A stretch of DNA of 64,000 bases, from contig NZ_AUMK01000014.1 in the NCBI RefSeq assembly GCF_000430645.1, positions 62,001 through 126,000 of the forward strand, in the 5' to 3' direction. Under the pieces are notes generated by a model. It was given only the letters and a program-made list of their open reading frames with translations, was not told where the DNA came from and ran no database searches. Origin of the DNA: Aquimarina latercula DSM 2041. Lineage in GTDB: Bacteria; Bacteroidota; Bacteroidia; Flavobacteriales; Flavobacteriaceae. The position numbers and the translations under genes are program-made. Positions 41,441-51,628 of the stretch are shown here, piece after piece; within the stretch, counting starts at the first letter, position 1, and each line of letters begins with the position of its first letter.

Positions 41441-42721
41441 CTATTTCTTGAATACAGGAAGCAGTTTTGTAGATACCTCGCCAAACCCAATTCGGACACC
41501 ATCTTTTTCGCAATGTCCTCTCATAATAACGGTGTCATTATCTTCGATAAACTTACGGCTACCACCTTCTTTTAGTTGTACAGGTTTTTCTCCTCTCCAG
41601 CTTAACTCGAGCATAGAACCATAAGAATCTGAAGTAGGACCTGATATTGTACCACTACCCATCATATCTCCGGAGTTAACAGGACATCCGTTTATCGTGT
41701 GATGTGCTAATTGCTGAGACATATTCCAATACATATGTTTAAAATTACTTTTAGAAACAATTGTTTCTTTAGCTTTTTCTGGCTGTATCGCAACTTCTAG
41801 ATTAATGTCAAAACTTTTATCTCCTTTATATTGTAAATAAGGAAGTTGTTCTTTAAGAGGTTTTGGTCCTGCAACACGATATGGTTCTAAAGCATCTAAG
41901 GTTACGATCCAAGGTGATATAGACGAAGCAAAGTTTTTAGCTAAGAAAGGACCTAAAGGAACATATTCCCATTTTTGAATATCTCTAGCACTCCAGTCAT
42001 TAAATAAAACTAAACCAAAAATATAATCTTCAGCTTCTTCAATCGGAATGGGTTCTCCAAGATGATTAGCATCTGTAGTAATAAACGCCATTTCTAATTC
42101 GAAATCAACTAATCTGGATGGCCCAAAAATTGGTTTTTCTGTTCCGTTGATTAATTTTTGACCTTGTGGTCGGTGTACGGGAATTCCTGAAGGAATAATA
42201 GAACTACTACGACCGTGATATCCAACAGGTATATGTAACCAATTAGGAAGTAAAGCATTATCAGGGTCTCTAAACATTGTGCCTACATTAGTAGCGTGTT
42301 CAATACTACTATAGAAGTCTGTATAATCACCTACAGTAACTGGTAATTGCATTTCTATTTCATCCAAAGTAAAAAGTACAATTTTACAATGTTCTTTATT
42401 TGTTTTTAATGCATCATTTTCAGCATCAAAAATTTCAGCTATTCTATTACGAACTAATCTCCAAGTTTTTTTTCCATCAGAGATGAAATCGTTTAGAGAA
42501 TCCTGTAAAAATATGTCATCGGTCAATGGAATTTCATCAAAATAACCAAGTTGATGAAGAGCGCCAAGATCAATAGCAGTGTCTCCGATTCTGGTTCCTA
42601 TAGTTATTACATCATCTCTGGTAAGAAAGACTCCAAAAGGTATGTTTTGAATAGGAAAATCCGTATTCGTTGGAGTTTTTATCCAGGTTTTTCTATTTGG
42701 GTTATTTGCAGTTATGGGCAT
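41441..42721 (-). CDS. fahA: Fumarylacetoacetase
   Basis: The enzyme cleaves fumarylacetoacetate to fumarate and acetoacetate, the last step of tyrosine and phenylalanine catabolism. The 426 residues have an N-terminal SH3-like domain and a C-terminal FAH domain. Metal and catalytic residues appear in FYSSIEHATNVGTMFR, LPNWLHIPVGYHGRSSSIIPSG, DFELEMAFI and FNDWSARDIQKWE. It is the normal length for FAH. The rest of the pathway is outside this window. A separate divergent promoter serves glyA. Confidence 0.94.
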   Translation of the reverse strand: MPITANNPNRKTWIKTPTNTDFPIQNIPFGVFLTRDDVITIGTRIGDTAIDLGALHQLGYFDEIPLTDDIFLQDSLNDFISDGKKTWRLVRNRIAEIFDAENDALKTNKEHCKIVLFTLDEIEMQLPVTVGDYTDFYSSIEHATNVGTMFRDPDNALLPNWLHIPVGYHGRSSSIIPSGIPVHRPQGQKLINGTEKPIFGPSRLVDFELEMAFITTDANHLGEPIPIEEAEDYIFGLVLFNDWSARDIQKWEYVPLGPFLAKNFASSISPWIVTLDALEPYRVAGPKPLKEQLPYLQYKGDKSFDINLEVAIQPEKAKETIVSKSNFKHMYWNMSQQLAHHTINGCPVNSGDMMGSGTISGPTSDSYGSMLELSWRGEKPVQLKEGGSRKFIEDNDTVIMRGHCEKDGVRIGFGEVSTKLLPVFKK

Positions 42722-42891
42722 TGTCGTTTTTTTAATAAGTTGTTGGTACTTCTTATGATCAAATATATAATTTTAGAATGTTTTAGATATGTTATTTATG
42801 TGAAAGTTAATTAAAAAATGTGATATTTCTAATTGTGAAGAAAATGTTCATATTTATTAATATTCCATTAACTTATTTTAAGGAATGTTCC

Positions 42892-42899
42892 TATTTTTG
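42892..42899 (+). promoter_or_regulatory. -7 box before glyA
   Basis: TATTTTTG fits TAnnTTTG and ends 26 bp before the glyA ATG. A -33 TTG is not clear. Confidence 0.4.
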
Positions 42900-42925
42900 G
42901 GCATCTATTTTATAAAAGAATAAAC

Positions 42926-44200
42926 ATGCAACGCGACGAACAAATTTTTGATTTAATACAGGACGAAAAAGAGCGTCAGATTAATGGATTAGAATTGATT
43001 GCTTCAGAGAATTTTGTAAGTGAACAAGTTATGGAGGCTGCCGGTTCGGTATTAACAAACAAATACGCAGAAGGGTACCCTGGAAAACGATATTATGGAG
43101 GATGTTCCGTAGTAGATGTAGTAGAACAAATTGCAATCGATCGTGCGAAGGAATTGTTCGGAGCCGAATATGCAAATGTACAACCACATTCTGGATCACA
43201 GGCAAATACAGCAGTGTATCACGCTTGTTTAAAACCAGGAGATAAAATATTAGGGTTTGATCTTTCTCATGGAGGGCACCTTACTCATGGGTCTCCAGTA
43301 AATTTCTCTGGTAAATTATACAATCCTGTTTTTTACGGAGTAGAGAAGGAAACAGGAAGATTAAACTATGATAAAATTCAGGAAGTTGCTACTGCAGAGC
43401 AACCTCAGTTAATTATCGCGGGAGCTTCTGCATACTCTAGAGAGATTGATTATAAAAGATTTAGAGAGATTGCAGATAGTGTAGGAGCTATTTTATTAGC
43501 AGATATAGCACATCCAGCGGGTATGATTGCTAAAGGAGTAATAGCAGATCCTATTCCTCACTGTCATGTTGTAACTACTACAACGCATAAGACATTAAGA
43601 GGACCAAGAGGTGGACTAATATTAATGGGGAAAGATTTTGAAAATCCTTTTGGAATTACTCTTAAGAGTGGGAAGAAAAGAATGATGTCTTCTCTACTTG
43701 ATAGTGCCGTATTCCCAGGAAATCAAGGTGGTCCTTTAGAACATATTATTGCAGCAAAAGCAATTGCTTTTGGAGAAGCATTGACGGATGAGTTTTTACA
43801 TTATATTATTCAGGTAAAGAAAAATGCGGCTACTATGGCAGATGCATTTGTAAAGAAGGGATATGAAGTGATTTCTTCAGGTACTGACAACCATATGATG
43901 TTGATTGATCTTAGAAATAAAAATGTAACAGGAAAGCAAGCAGAAGAAGCATTGGGAGTTGCAGAAATTACTGTGAATAAAAATATGGTTCCTTTTGATG
44001 ATAAATCACCATTTGTAACTTCTGGTATCCGTATTGGTGTTGCTGCTGTTACTACACGTGGATTAAAGGAAGAGGATATGCTGGCAATCGTAGAATTGAT
44101 TGATAGAGTTATAAATAATGTAGAGAACGAAGAAGAATTGCACAATATAGCAAATGATGTAAATGCAATGATGGCTGATAAACCATTATTTGTGGTATAA
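42926..44200 (+). CDS. glyA: Serine hydroxymethyltransferase
   Basis: GlyA interconverts serine and glycine using tetrahydrofolate and pyridoxal phosphate, supplying one-carbon units. At 424 residues it shows [31 protein letters not shown], and the PLP-lysine motif [18 protein letters not shown] (Lys near 228), with the Bacteroidota-type acidic C-terminus. It is followed by a canonical terminator at 44227. The gene lies on the plus strand, divergent from fahA. Confidence 0.97.
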   Translation: MQRDEQIFDLIQDEKERQINGLELIASENFVSEQVMEAAGSVLTNKYAEGYPGKRYYGGCSVVDVVEQIAIDRAKELFGAEYANVQPHSGSQANTAVYHACLKPGDKILGFDLSHGGHLTHGSPVNFSGKLYNPVFYGVEKETGRLNYDKIQEVATAEQPQLIIAGASAYSREIDYKRFREIADSVGAILLADIAHPAGMIAKGVIADPIPHCHVVTTTTHKTLRGPRGGLILMGKDFENPFGITLKSGKKRMMSSLLDSAVFPGNQGGPLEHIIAAKAIAFGEALTDEFLHYIIQVKKNAATMADAFVKKGYEVISSGTDNHMMLIDLRNKNVTGKQAEEALGVAEITVNKNMVPFDDKSPFVTSGIRIGVAAVTTRGLKEEDMLAIVELIDRVINNVENEEELHNIANDVNAMMADKPLFVV

Positions 44201-44226
44201 TATAATTCTTAAAAAGATGTATTTTT

Positions 44227-44258
44227 AAAATGCGTGGCTAGATGTCACGCATTTTTTT
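44227..44258 (+). terminator. Intrinsic terminator after glyA
   Basis: AAAATGCGTG (44227-44236) with CACGCATTTT (44246-44255) is a 10-bp perfect stem with a 9-nt loop, followed by T-rich DNA, 27 bp after the glyA stop. Confidence 0.85.
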
Positions 44259-44436
44259 GTAAGAGTGATTTTAAGTTTCTTCTTCCCGCGGGAACAGACA
44301 TATACTATAGGAAGTGAAAGTATTCTTAAATTTTAAGGTGTCCAAGAGATCCTTAATACTTATTTTGTAATTTCAAATCCGCTTCTTTTCAGCAGCATAT
44401 TTTATTCAACTAATAAAACCAAAATAACTCACACAA

Positions 44437-47400
44437 ATGAATCTTTTTTTCAAATTCATTATGCTTTTTGTAGTAACATTTAGCATAACTTTTAATGTAC
44501 ATTCTCAAGAAAAACTTAAGGAGAAATCCAGAAATCCTTTTAGTGGATTAGCATTTAGAAATATTGGTCCAGCAATGACCTCAGGAAGAATAGCAGATAT
44601 AGCTATTCATCCAGAAAATGAAAACATATGGTACGTAGCTGTAGGATCAGGTGGTGTATGGAAAACTTCAAACTCTGGAACAACTTGGACTCCTTTATTT
44701 GATAAACAAAAGGTATACTCTATAGGATGTGTCACTATTGATGCTAATAATCCTAATACGATCTGGGTTGGTACCGGAGAAAACGTTGGTGGACGTCATG
44801 TTGGTTTTGGTGATGGTATTTATGTAAGTCATAATGACGGTAAAACATGGAAAAATATGGGTTTAGAAAACTCTGAACATATTTCGAAGATCATTATTCA
44901 TCCTGAAAATTCTGATATTATATGGGTTGCTTCCCAAGGTCCACTTTGGAGTAAGGGTGGTGATCGAGGTGTTTTTAAAACAAGTGATGGTGGAAAAACT
45001 TGGAAACGTACACTTGGAGATCAAGAATGGGTTGGTGCTACCGATATGCTTATAGATCCAAATAATCCAGATGTTTTGTATGCAGCAACTTGGCAAAGAC
45101 ATAGAACAGTCGCTGGTTATTTAGGAGGTGGTCCTGGATCGGGGCTTCATAAAAGTACCGATGGAGGAGAAACTTGGCAACCACTCAAGAATGGAATTCC
45201 TAAATCAAATCTTGGTAAAATAGGATTAGCAATGTCTCCATTTAATGCCGAAGTTATTTATGCAGCTATCGAATTAGATAGAAGAAAAGGAGGTGTATAT
45301 ATGTCTGCTAATGGAGGTACAACTTGGCGTAAACAATCAGATGCTGTTTCTGGAGGTACTGGACCTCATTATTATCAAGAATTAATTGCATCTCCTCATC
45401 AGGAAGGAACACTTTTTATGATGAATAATAGTGCTTTGATTTCAACAGATCACGGGAAAACATTCACGAATATGCCTAGATCTAATCAGCATAGTGATAG
45501 TCATGCTTTGGTTTTTAAAAAATCTGACCCTAATTATTTATTAATCGGAACTGATGGTGGTTTATATGAAAGTTTTGATCATACCAAAAGTTGGAAATAT
45601 GTTAGAAATTTACCAATTACGCAATATTTTAAAATAGCGGTAGATGATGCTCTACCTTTCTATAATGTTTATGGAGGTACTCAGGACAATGGATCTCATG
45701 GAGGACCATCTAGAACTATTATTTCTAATGGTATCGCAAGTGCAGATTGGTGGAAAACATTAGGGGCAGATGGGGCGCAGACTGCTACGGAACCTGGAAA
45801 TCCAGATATAACGTATGGAGAATTTCAACAGGGTGCTCTGTGGCGAATAGATAGTAAAACAAGAGAGACTGTCTTTATTCAACCTCAAGCGAGAGAAGGT
45901 GATCCATTTGAACGTTTTAATTGGGATGCTCCTATCGTAGTAAGTACACATAATCCCAAAAGACTTTATTTTGCTTCTCAACGTGTCTGGAAATCAGAAA
46001 ATAGAGGAGATGGTTGGGAACTTATATCCAAAGATTTAACGCTGAATCAAGAACGTGTTACTTTTCCGTATTATGATAAACCACAGAGTTGGGATAATGC
46101 CTGGGATGTTTATGCAATGTCTAATTATAATACAATTACCTCATTAGCAGAATCTCCAAAACAAGAAGGATTGTTGTATGCAGGTACAGATGATGGTTTA
46201 ATTCAGGTAACAGAAGATGGAGGTGCTTCTTGGAGAAAAATTACACTAAATACAATTAAAGGATTACCTACGACTCCTTTTGTTAATGATGTAAGGGCAG
46301 ACCTTTTTGATGCTAATGTAGTTTATGCTGCGTTGGATAATCATAAATATGGTGACTATAAACCTTATATTATAAAAAGTAGTGATAAAGGAAAAACTTG
46401 GACATTAATTAATGGGAACTTGCCAAATAAATTACTGATTTGGCGATTAGTTCAGGATCATGTTAAGAGAGATTTATTGTTTGCTGCGACTGAGTTCGGA
46501 GTTTACTTTACTTCTAATGGCGGTGTTAATTGGACTAAATTAGAAGGAGGGATGCCAACAATTCCAATTAGAGATATCACAATCCAAAGACGCGAAAACG
46601 ATTTGGTAGCAGGTTCATTTGGTAGAGGAATATTTATTTTGGATGACATTACGCCATTACGTAATTTTAATAAAAGTATGAATACTACAGAAGCTACTTT
46701 ATTCCCTGTTAAGAAAGTAGATTGGTATCGACAAGCAAGTAGAGTTGGCAGTCAAGGTGATGCAGAATGGATTGCTAAAAATCCACCCTTTGGGGCTAAT
46801 TTTACGTATTATATGCCAGCTAAAATCAAGTCTAAAAAAGAGATAAGAAAACAAAAAGAAAAAAAAGGAAATGCTAAATTTCCTGGATGGAAAGCTCTTG
46901 AAGATGAAGAAAGACAGGATGGTCCTTTATTGCAATTGGTTATCAAAGATGAAAATGGAAAGATAGTAAATACTGTAAAAGGCACGAACAAAAAAGGTTT
47001 TAATCGTGTTAACTGGAATTTAACCTATCCTCGTAAAAATGGAGAACGTTTGAGAGCACCACGAAATACTCGTGGTGGATTTCGTAGAGGAGGAATTATG
47101 GTTACACCAGGAAATTATACGGTGACATTATTAAAGCGAATTGATGGTGTCACTACCGTATTACAAGGTCCGGAATCATTTAATGTAACTCCTTTGTTTG
47201 AAGGGGCATTACCTAGACAACCATATGAAGAAATGGATAAGTTTAGAGAAGCTACCTTTGCATTCCAACAGGATTTAACCGCAACCAATATCTCATTATC
47301 AAGGAGCCAACAAACAGTTGCTGCTATGTTAAGAGCTTTCAACAAAGCAACTACTTCATCTGATGATTTGTATAAGAGATTAAATGAAACTAAAATAGCT

Positions 47401-47685
47401 TTACTAGACATTGATAAAGAACTTAACGGTGATAAAATAAAGGATCAAATTGGAGAACGATCTAATCCTACGGCTAGTAATGGAGGTTCGTTAGGAAGAT
47501 TTTTAGGTAATACATATGGTCCAACAGAAGAACATAAGACTTTCTTGAAAACAGTGCAGAGTCAGTTAAAGAAAGTGAAAGCTAAATTACAACCCATTAT
47601 AGATTCTACGTTACCAGCGCTTGAGAATGAGTTAAAAATTGCTGGTGCACCTTGGATAGAAGGCCAAGGATTAATTAAGAATTAA
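44437..47685 (+). CDS. Secreted VPS10/BNR-repeat beta-propeller protein
   Basis: A 1082-residue exported protein. After a signal peptide (MNLFFKFIMLFVVTFSITFNVHSQ) come many repeats of the BNR/Asp-box type (HNDGKTWKNMG, KTSDGGKTWKR, STDGGETWQPL, SANGGTTWRK, DGGASWRKI, SSDKGKTWTL) that build two seven-bladed propellers as in sortilin/VPS10 and sialidase-like families. The C-terminal ~350 residues have a fibronectin-type region and a coiled tail. It is often annotated as glycosyl hydrolase, but no catalytic residues are obvious. No T9SS tail is seen. Surface peptide or glycan binding is likely. Confidence 0.85.
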   Translation: MNLFFKFIMLFVVTFSITFNVHSQEKLKEKSRNPFSGLAFRNIGPAMTSGRIADIAIHPENENIWYVAVGSGGVWKTSNSGTTWTPLFDKQKVYSIGCVTIDANNPNTIWVGTGENVGGRHVGFGDGIYVSHNDGKTWKNMGLENSEHISKIIIHPENSDIIWVASQGPLWSKGGDRGVFKTSDGGKTWKRTLGDQEWVGATDMLIDPNNPDVLYAATWQRHRTVAGYLGGGPGSGLHKSTDGGETWQPLKNGIPKSNLGKIGLAMSPFNAEVIYAAIELDRRKGGVYMSANGGTTWRKQSDAVSGGTGPHYYQELIASPHQEGTLFMMNNSALISTDHGKTFTNMPRSNQHSDSHALVFKKSDPNYLLIGTDGGLYESFDHTKSWKYVRNLPITQYFKIAVDDALPFYNVYGGTQDNGSHGGPSRTIISNGIASADWWKTLGADGAQTATEPGNPDITYGEFQQGALWRIDSKTRETVFIQPQAREGDPFERFNWDAPIVVSTHNPKRLYFASQRVWKSENRGDGWELISKDLTLNQERVTFPYYDKPQSWDNAWDVYAMSNYNTITSLAESPKQEGLLYAGTDDGLIQVTEDGGASWRKITLNTIKGLPTTPFVNDVRADLFDANVVYAALDNHKYGDYKPYIIKSSDKGKTWTLINGNLPNKLLIWRLVQDHVKRDLLFAATEFGVYFTSNGGVNWTKLEGGMPTIPIRDITIQRRENDLVAGSFGRGIFILDDITPLRNFNKSMNTTEATLFPVKKVDWYRQASRVGSQGDAEWIAKNPPFGANFTYYMPAKIKSKKEIRKQKEKKGNAKFPGWKALEDEERQDGPLLQLVIKDENGKIVNTVKGTNKKGFNRVNWNLTYPRKNGERLRAPRNTRGGFRRGGIMVTPGNYTVTLLKRIDGVTTVLQGPESFNVTPLFEGALPRQPYEEMDKFREATFAFQQDLTATNISLSRSQQTVAAMLRAFNKATTSSDDLYKRLNETKIALLDIDKELNGDKIKDQIGERSNPTASNGGSLGRFLGNTYGPTEEHKTFLKTVQSQLKKVKAKLQPIIDSTLPALENELKIAGAPWIEGQGLIKN

Positions 47686-47762
47686 GTAATAGTTGCTTAC
47701 ATTTCAAAAACTTGGACTTATTTCCATTTTGTTGATGTAATTAAATTTTTAAATAAGAATAT

Positions 47763-47794
47763 CCCCCTTTATTTTTTCAATTTAGGGGGTTTTT
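47763..47794 (+). terminator. Terminator after the VPS10-like gene
   Basis: CCCCCT (47763-47768) pairs with AGGGGG (47784-47789), with a T-rich loop and a run of T after it, 77 bp downstream of the stop. Confidence 0.6.
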
Positions 47795-47907
47795 GATAGA
47801 AGAATTACCCATTAATAAGAAACTAATTATACAATGACCAATGGATAAGGTTAGATATATAGGTTAAATATCCGTAATATTACATTTGTAATACTATTGT
47901 TAAAATT

Positions 47908-48540
47908 ATGATGACTAAGGAATATTTTGAAGAATATGCTGAAAATTTAGGTCAATCCCTTCGTTCAGTTGATTCTATAATGAAATTTACCAAAAACACT
48001 GCCTTAATTGGACAGTACACTGAAAAAGTTGTTATGGAATTCATTGAAAAATCAATATTACCCTTAAAATTATGTACAGGTGGAATTATTTCTCCTGAAT
48101 CTTTTCAAAAGGATAAATTACCTCAATTAGACATTATTATATATTCTTCAAATCCATTACCTCCAATATTTAAAATATACGATTTTGCCCTAGTACCTAA
48201 AAATAGTGTTTTTAGTATTATTGAAATAAAAAAAACGGATTATGATAAAGGATTAGACGATCTTAAAAAAAAACTTACCAAGCTCAATAAAATAAAACCA
48301 AGCCACTGTGGAAAACCCTTAGGTATTATATGTGTTGTAGAAAAGAATAAACCTAGTGGAGAGAATAAATTAACAGAATTAATTAAAAATGAAAACTGTA
48401 TATATTTAATTGAAAAAAAAGGTGATGAATTGATAATTAATCTTAAAGGAATATTTGAGCTTATAAATTATATAATTGATTGTAGAGTATTGCATTCAAA
48501 TAATATTAACAACAGTAAAATTTCTGTTGATCATTTATAA
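47908..48540 (+). CDS. DUF6602-like protein with PD-(D/E)xK nuclease-type core
   Basis: A 210-residue soluble protein. An N-terminal helix region is followed by a conserved Glu (GQYTEK, residue 39), then KLCTGGIISPE, QLDIIIY (Asp75) and IIEIKKT (Glu106-x-Lys108). The order Glu...Asp...ExK is the catalytic set of PD-(D/E)xK nuclease folds, and the sequence pattern matches the DUF6602 family. It stands alone with about 220 bp of noncoding DNA on either side. Such genes occur in mobile or defence contexts, but no partner gene is seen here. Confidence 0.7.
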   Translation: MMTKEYFEEYAENLGQSLRSVDSIMKFTKNTALIGQYTEKVVMEFIEKSILPLKLCTGGIISPESFQKDKLPQLDIIIYSSNPLPPIFKIYDFALVPKNSVFSIIEIKKTDYDKGLDDLKKKLTKLNKIKPSHCGKPLGIICVVEKNKPSGENKLTELIKNENCIYLIEKKGDELIINLKGIFELINYIIDCRVLHSNNINNSKISVDHL

Positions 48541-48739
48541 AAGTTACTTAACGATAATTAAACTTAATGTAGTTTTTAGAATTTCTCTAAGTTTTATTTT
48601 TTTTACTTTGTCTATTTAAACTTATTTGATTGGTTCTAACCTAACGAACTTAAAAATATAAGATAAGCTTAACCAAACACGATAGTTATATAAATATTTA
48701 ACATAAATTAATTATAAACACTAACTAGATTATCTAATA

Positions 48740-49573
48740 ATGATTATTGTACCATTTCAGTTTAAAGAAGCGAACAGATATTTACTACACATTGTATTTG
48801 TCGGTTTGGGTATTGGGACAGCTAATTATATCATGAATGGTAATTTAAATTGGATTCAATGGAGTATTCAGGCTTTAGCGACAAGTTTTATAGTAGGATA
48901 TACATTAGTAGTTATCATATTGAATAAATCGTGGCTTAAACATTATTTTAAATCAAAAAGTAAATTATATATATTTATACTTATCACTTTTTTTCTAATT
49001 GGTGTTTTAGCTACAGAGATAGAACATATTATCAGATCATTAGTTTTCCAAAGTCAACAATTTCTACTCTTTTCTTCAGGTAAAATGTATTTGTATAATG
49101 GAATTATCTCTTTGGTTTTAGGTGTTAGTTTTTTTAAAAATAATTTAGTAAAAAATAAAAGTTCCAATTTTGTTGAAAATCAAGTGCCTTTAGATACTTT
49201 GAAAAGCAAGGAAACTGAACTTTTAGATTCTGAAAACTGTATTACTAGTATTCCTGTAAAACAAGGAGATAATATTCTTTTATTTCCAATTGAGGATGTG
49301 GTTTATTTTGAAGCCTCTGATAATTACTCTTTTGTGTATATCTCAACAGGAGAAAAAAGGCTTTGTGATTATTCGTTACTTTTTCTTGAAAACAGATTAA
49401 GTAAAAATTTTTCTAGAGTGCATAGAAAATATATTGTTAATGAAAGTCATATTAGAAAAATAAAACCTCATTTAAATGGTCGGTATATGATCATATTTGA
49501 GAGTAAGTTAGCTTCCATTATAAGTAGCAAAGGATATTCGACAACAATTCGAAAGTTAATTAAAATTGAATAA
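48740..49573 (+). CDS. Membrane-anchored LytTR-domain transcription factor
   Basis: A 277-residue protein with about four membrane helices in the first 140 residues (no receiver domain) and a LytTR DNA-binding domain in the last 100 (FPIEDVVYFEASDNYSFVYIST, FSRVHRKYIVNESHIRKIKPHLNGRYMI). It has no linked histidine kinase, so the membrane part may sense the signal directly. Two direct repeats of TAACC lie upstream (48637 and 48670), 33 bp apart, a spacing that could suit LytTR dimers. Targets are unknown; the next gene begins 195 bp downstream. Confidence 0.82.
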   Translation: MIIVPFQFKEANRYLLHIVFVGLGIGTANYIMNGNLNWIQWSIQALATSFIVGYTLVVIILNKSWLKHYFKSKSKLYIFILITFFLIGVLATEIEHIIRSLVFQSQQFLLFSSGKMYLYNGIISLVLGVSFFKNNLVKNKSSNFVENQVPLDTLKSKETELLDSENCITSIPVKQGDNILLFPIEDVVYFEASDNYSFVYISTGEKRLCDYSLLFLENRLSKNFSRVHRKYIVNESHIRKIKPHLNGRYMIIFESKLASIISSKGYSTTIRKLIKIE

Positions 49574-49767
49574 CAAGATTAAAAGAAAAAAAATCTCTTT
49601 GGTGAGATATTATTAATTTTATTAAAATCGTCCACCCAACTTTATATATCACTCACCAATAATTTCGACCATTCACCATATTTAACTTTCACAACTGTTT
49701 ATATTTTAGTTGTTTAGACTCAGTTTAACATTGAAGACGAATTAGTCTAATTAAATAAGTTTAAGAT

Positions 49768-50424
49768 ATGGATATATTACACAGGTCAAACATTCTGCTT
49801 CATATCGTAGCAGGCTCAATAGCGTTGTTACTGGGGATTATCGCTTTAGTAACGATCAAAGGAGGTAAGAGGCACAATACAAGTGGGAAGTATTTTTTAG
49901 GATTTATTTCTATAGTTATTTTTACTGGTTTGATTGGAGTCTTCGTTTTTGGGAGAAACACATTCTTACTTGTTGTAACGATATTAAGCGGCTATGTTTC
50001 TTTTTCTGGATATAGAATATTGCTATTAAAGTCAAATACTCCTAAAATAATTGATGTTATAGTTGCCATAGTTAGTGTTTTGGTTTTGGCTTATTTTCTA
50101 TATTATTTTAAGTCAATTGGAATGATTTGGTCTCCAATCATAATTTATAGTACAGTAGGAGCATTATTATTTATCGTTACTTATGATTTCTTACGGTATC
50201 TAATTCCTAAGAAAAAATATAAGAAACATCGAATTTGGGTATATGAACATATTTATAAAATGACGAGCGCTTTTGCAGGGATTTTATCAGCGTTTATCGG
50301 AACAGTATTCGAAAAATATCAACCACATAGTCAGTATATTCCATCTGCTCTGGGAATGTTGATAATAATTGGATTTATGGCGTATGTTTATAAATATGGG
50401 TTAAGAAGACTACCTAAACAATGA
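49768..50424 (+). CDS. DUF2306-like membrane protein
   Basis: A 218-residue integral membrane protein of about six or seven helices, with RLNRLN-free polar loops and basic segments (KGGKRHNTSGKYF, LIPKKKYKKHRIWVYEHIYK). It has the general layout of DUF2306 membrane proteins of unknown function, including an N-terminal HIVAGSIALLLG and a GKRH motif. Lying after the LytTR regulator at a 195-bp distance, it is a candidate target of that regulator, which is inference. Confidence 0.65.
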   Translation: MDILHRSNILLHIVAGSIALLLGIIALVTIKGGKRHNTSGKYFLGFISIVIFTGLIGVFVFGRNTFLLVVTILSGYVSFSGYRILLLKSNTPKIIDVIVAIVSVLVLAYFLYYFKSIGMIWSPIIIYSTVGALLFIVTYDFLRYLIPKKKYKKHRIWVYEHIYKMTSAFAGILSAFIGTVFEKYQPHSQYIPSALGMLIIIGFMAYVYKYGLRRLPKQ

Positions 50425-50619
50425 AATTATAATGAAATAGTAAACTGAAATAGATGTTAATAGCCTAAATAACTTCATTTAACTCTATGTTGTAATTTCC
50501 TGTTAGAAAAACACGTATAAACACTCATAGCTTCTCATATACCTGTTTATTACCTTGGATATCACTAAAAAAAATATAACTACTGATTACCATAATTTGT
50601 GAAATATAAAACTGACTTT

Positions 50620-51546
50620 ATGAATTATCAAAATCTATATATGATATTACTATTTTCTTCGAGGATCATTGCTCAGAATACTCTTCCATCTAAAACCACA
50701 GCATATGTAAATTTTAATGTTGGTGCTTCGGAAATTATACCACAAGAAAAATATAAACAACAAGGAGTAACCTTATTAGGATGTAATACTATTATTTCAA
50801 ATGAAGATATTGAATACTGGAGTGGTGCTCCAAGCGGTTTAGACTGGAACAAGAAGGATCAGGTATTTAAGAACTTACCTTATGGGTATCAAATAGATGA
50901 AAAAACAAATGCACCCTATTATGTTTCTAAATATTACATCGCTTCACCACCAGTTTTTCATAGAGATGAAAATGGAAAACCTACAAAAAACACAGAATAC
51001 GACATTGGTATTGTGACACCAGATCAATTTGTTTTTGAAGGAGAGAAACCGGTACAGCAGGTATATCTAGATTATAATATTCTAAAACTTGTGAAAATAG
51101 TATATATTCCTGTTGTTTTTGATGCTTCTTTTGATTTGTGGAATGTTGATGTTGTACCTTTTACGGTAACGTGTAAGGATTTTCCTTGGCTAGATAAAAA
51201 ACTTTATGAAGATGCTAGGAATGCTTCTGGGATTGGCTCTTTGAACAGGCAAATATCTGAATTAACAAATTTGTTTTTGCCTTATTATGAAGATAATTTT
51301 ATTACTAATCAAGAGAAACATTTTTTAGATTTTGAAGTGACAATTTTGAATGATATTCTTTTTCATCACGAAATATATTTTAAGGTTGATGGAGAAAAAA
51401 GGTATTCTATTAATTTAAAAGAATTTTATAACAAACACAAAAAGGATAAAAAAATGTATATCACCTTATACTGCGATTATCGCGACGAATTGCCATGCGG
51501 GTGTAAAGAACCTAACTCAAGTAAACTAGAAAAAAAGGCCGAATAG
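50620..51546 (+). CDS. Secreted hypothetical protein
   Basis: A protein of about 308 residues with a putative signal peptide (MNYQNLYMILLFSSRIIAQ, ATG 50620; a longer GTG start at 50599 is less likely). The body has FNVGASEIIPQEKYKQQGVTLLGCNTIISNE and several glycine/aspartate-rich strands; a C-terminal DYRDELPCGCKEP holds three closely spaced cysteines. I recognise no family. An extracellular or periplasmic location is likely. Confidence 0.65.
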   Translation: MNYQNLYMILLFSSRIIAQNTLPSKTTAYVNFNVGASEIIPQEKYKQQGVTLLGCNTIISNEDIEYWSGAPSGLDWNKKDQVFKNLPYGYQIDEKTNAPYYVSKYYIASPPVFHRDENGKPTKNTEYDIGIVTPDQFVFEGEKPVQQVYLDYNILKLVKIVYIPVVFDASFDLWNVDVVPFTVTCKDFPWLDKKLYEDARNASGIGSLNRQISELTNLFLPYYEDNFITNQEKHFLDFEVTILNDILFHHEIYFKVDGEKRYSINLKEFYNKHKKDKKMYITLYCDYRDELPCGCKEPNSSKLEKKAE

Positions 51547-51628
51547 ATATATAATTAAGGTAAATCTAGTTGATAGATGGAAAATATTTTTTCTAGTTAA
51601 ACCGAACCTTGCAAAACGCTATATATTT

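Noticed and set aside
41280..41513. 77-residue minus-strand frame spanning the fumarylacetoacetase end and terminator
   Set aside because: It runs through the terminator hairpin and overlaps the ends of two real genes, with no motif.
44310..44352. Nested inverted repeats (AAGTATT/AATACTT and TTAAGG/CCTTAA) upstream of the VPS10-like gene
   Set aside because: Each arm is only 6-7 bp with a long loop. Without conservation this is not distinguishable from chance.
49740..49752. Palindrome AATTAG-T-CTAATT before the DUF2306-like gene
   Set aside because: Short and AT-rich; such repeats are expected by chance in this composition.
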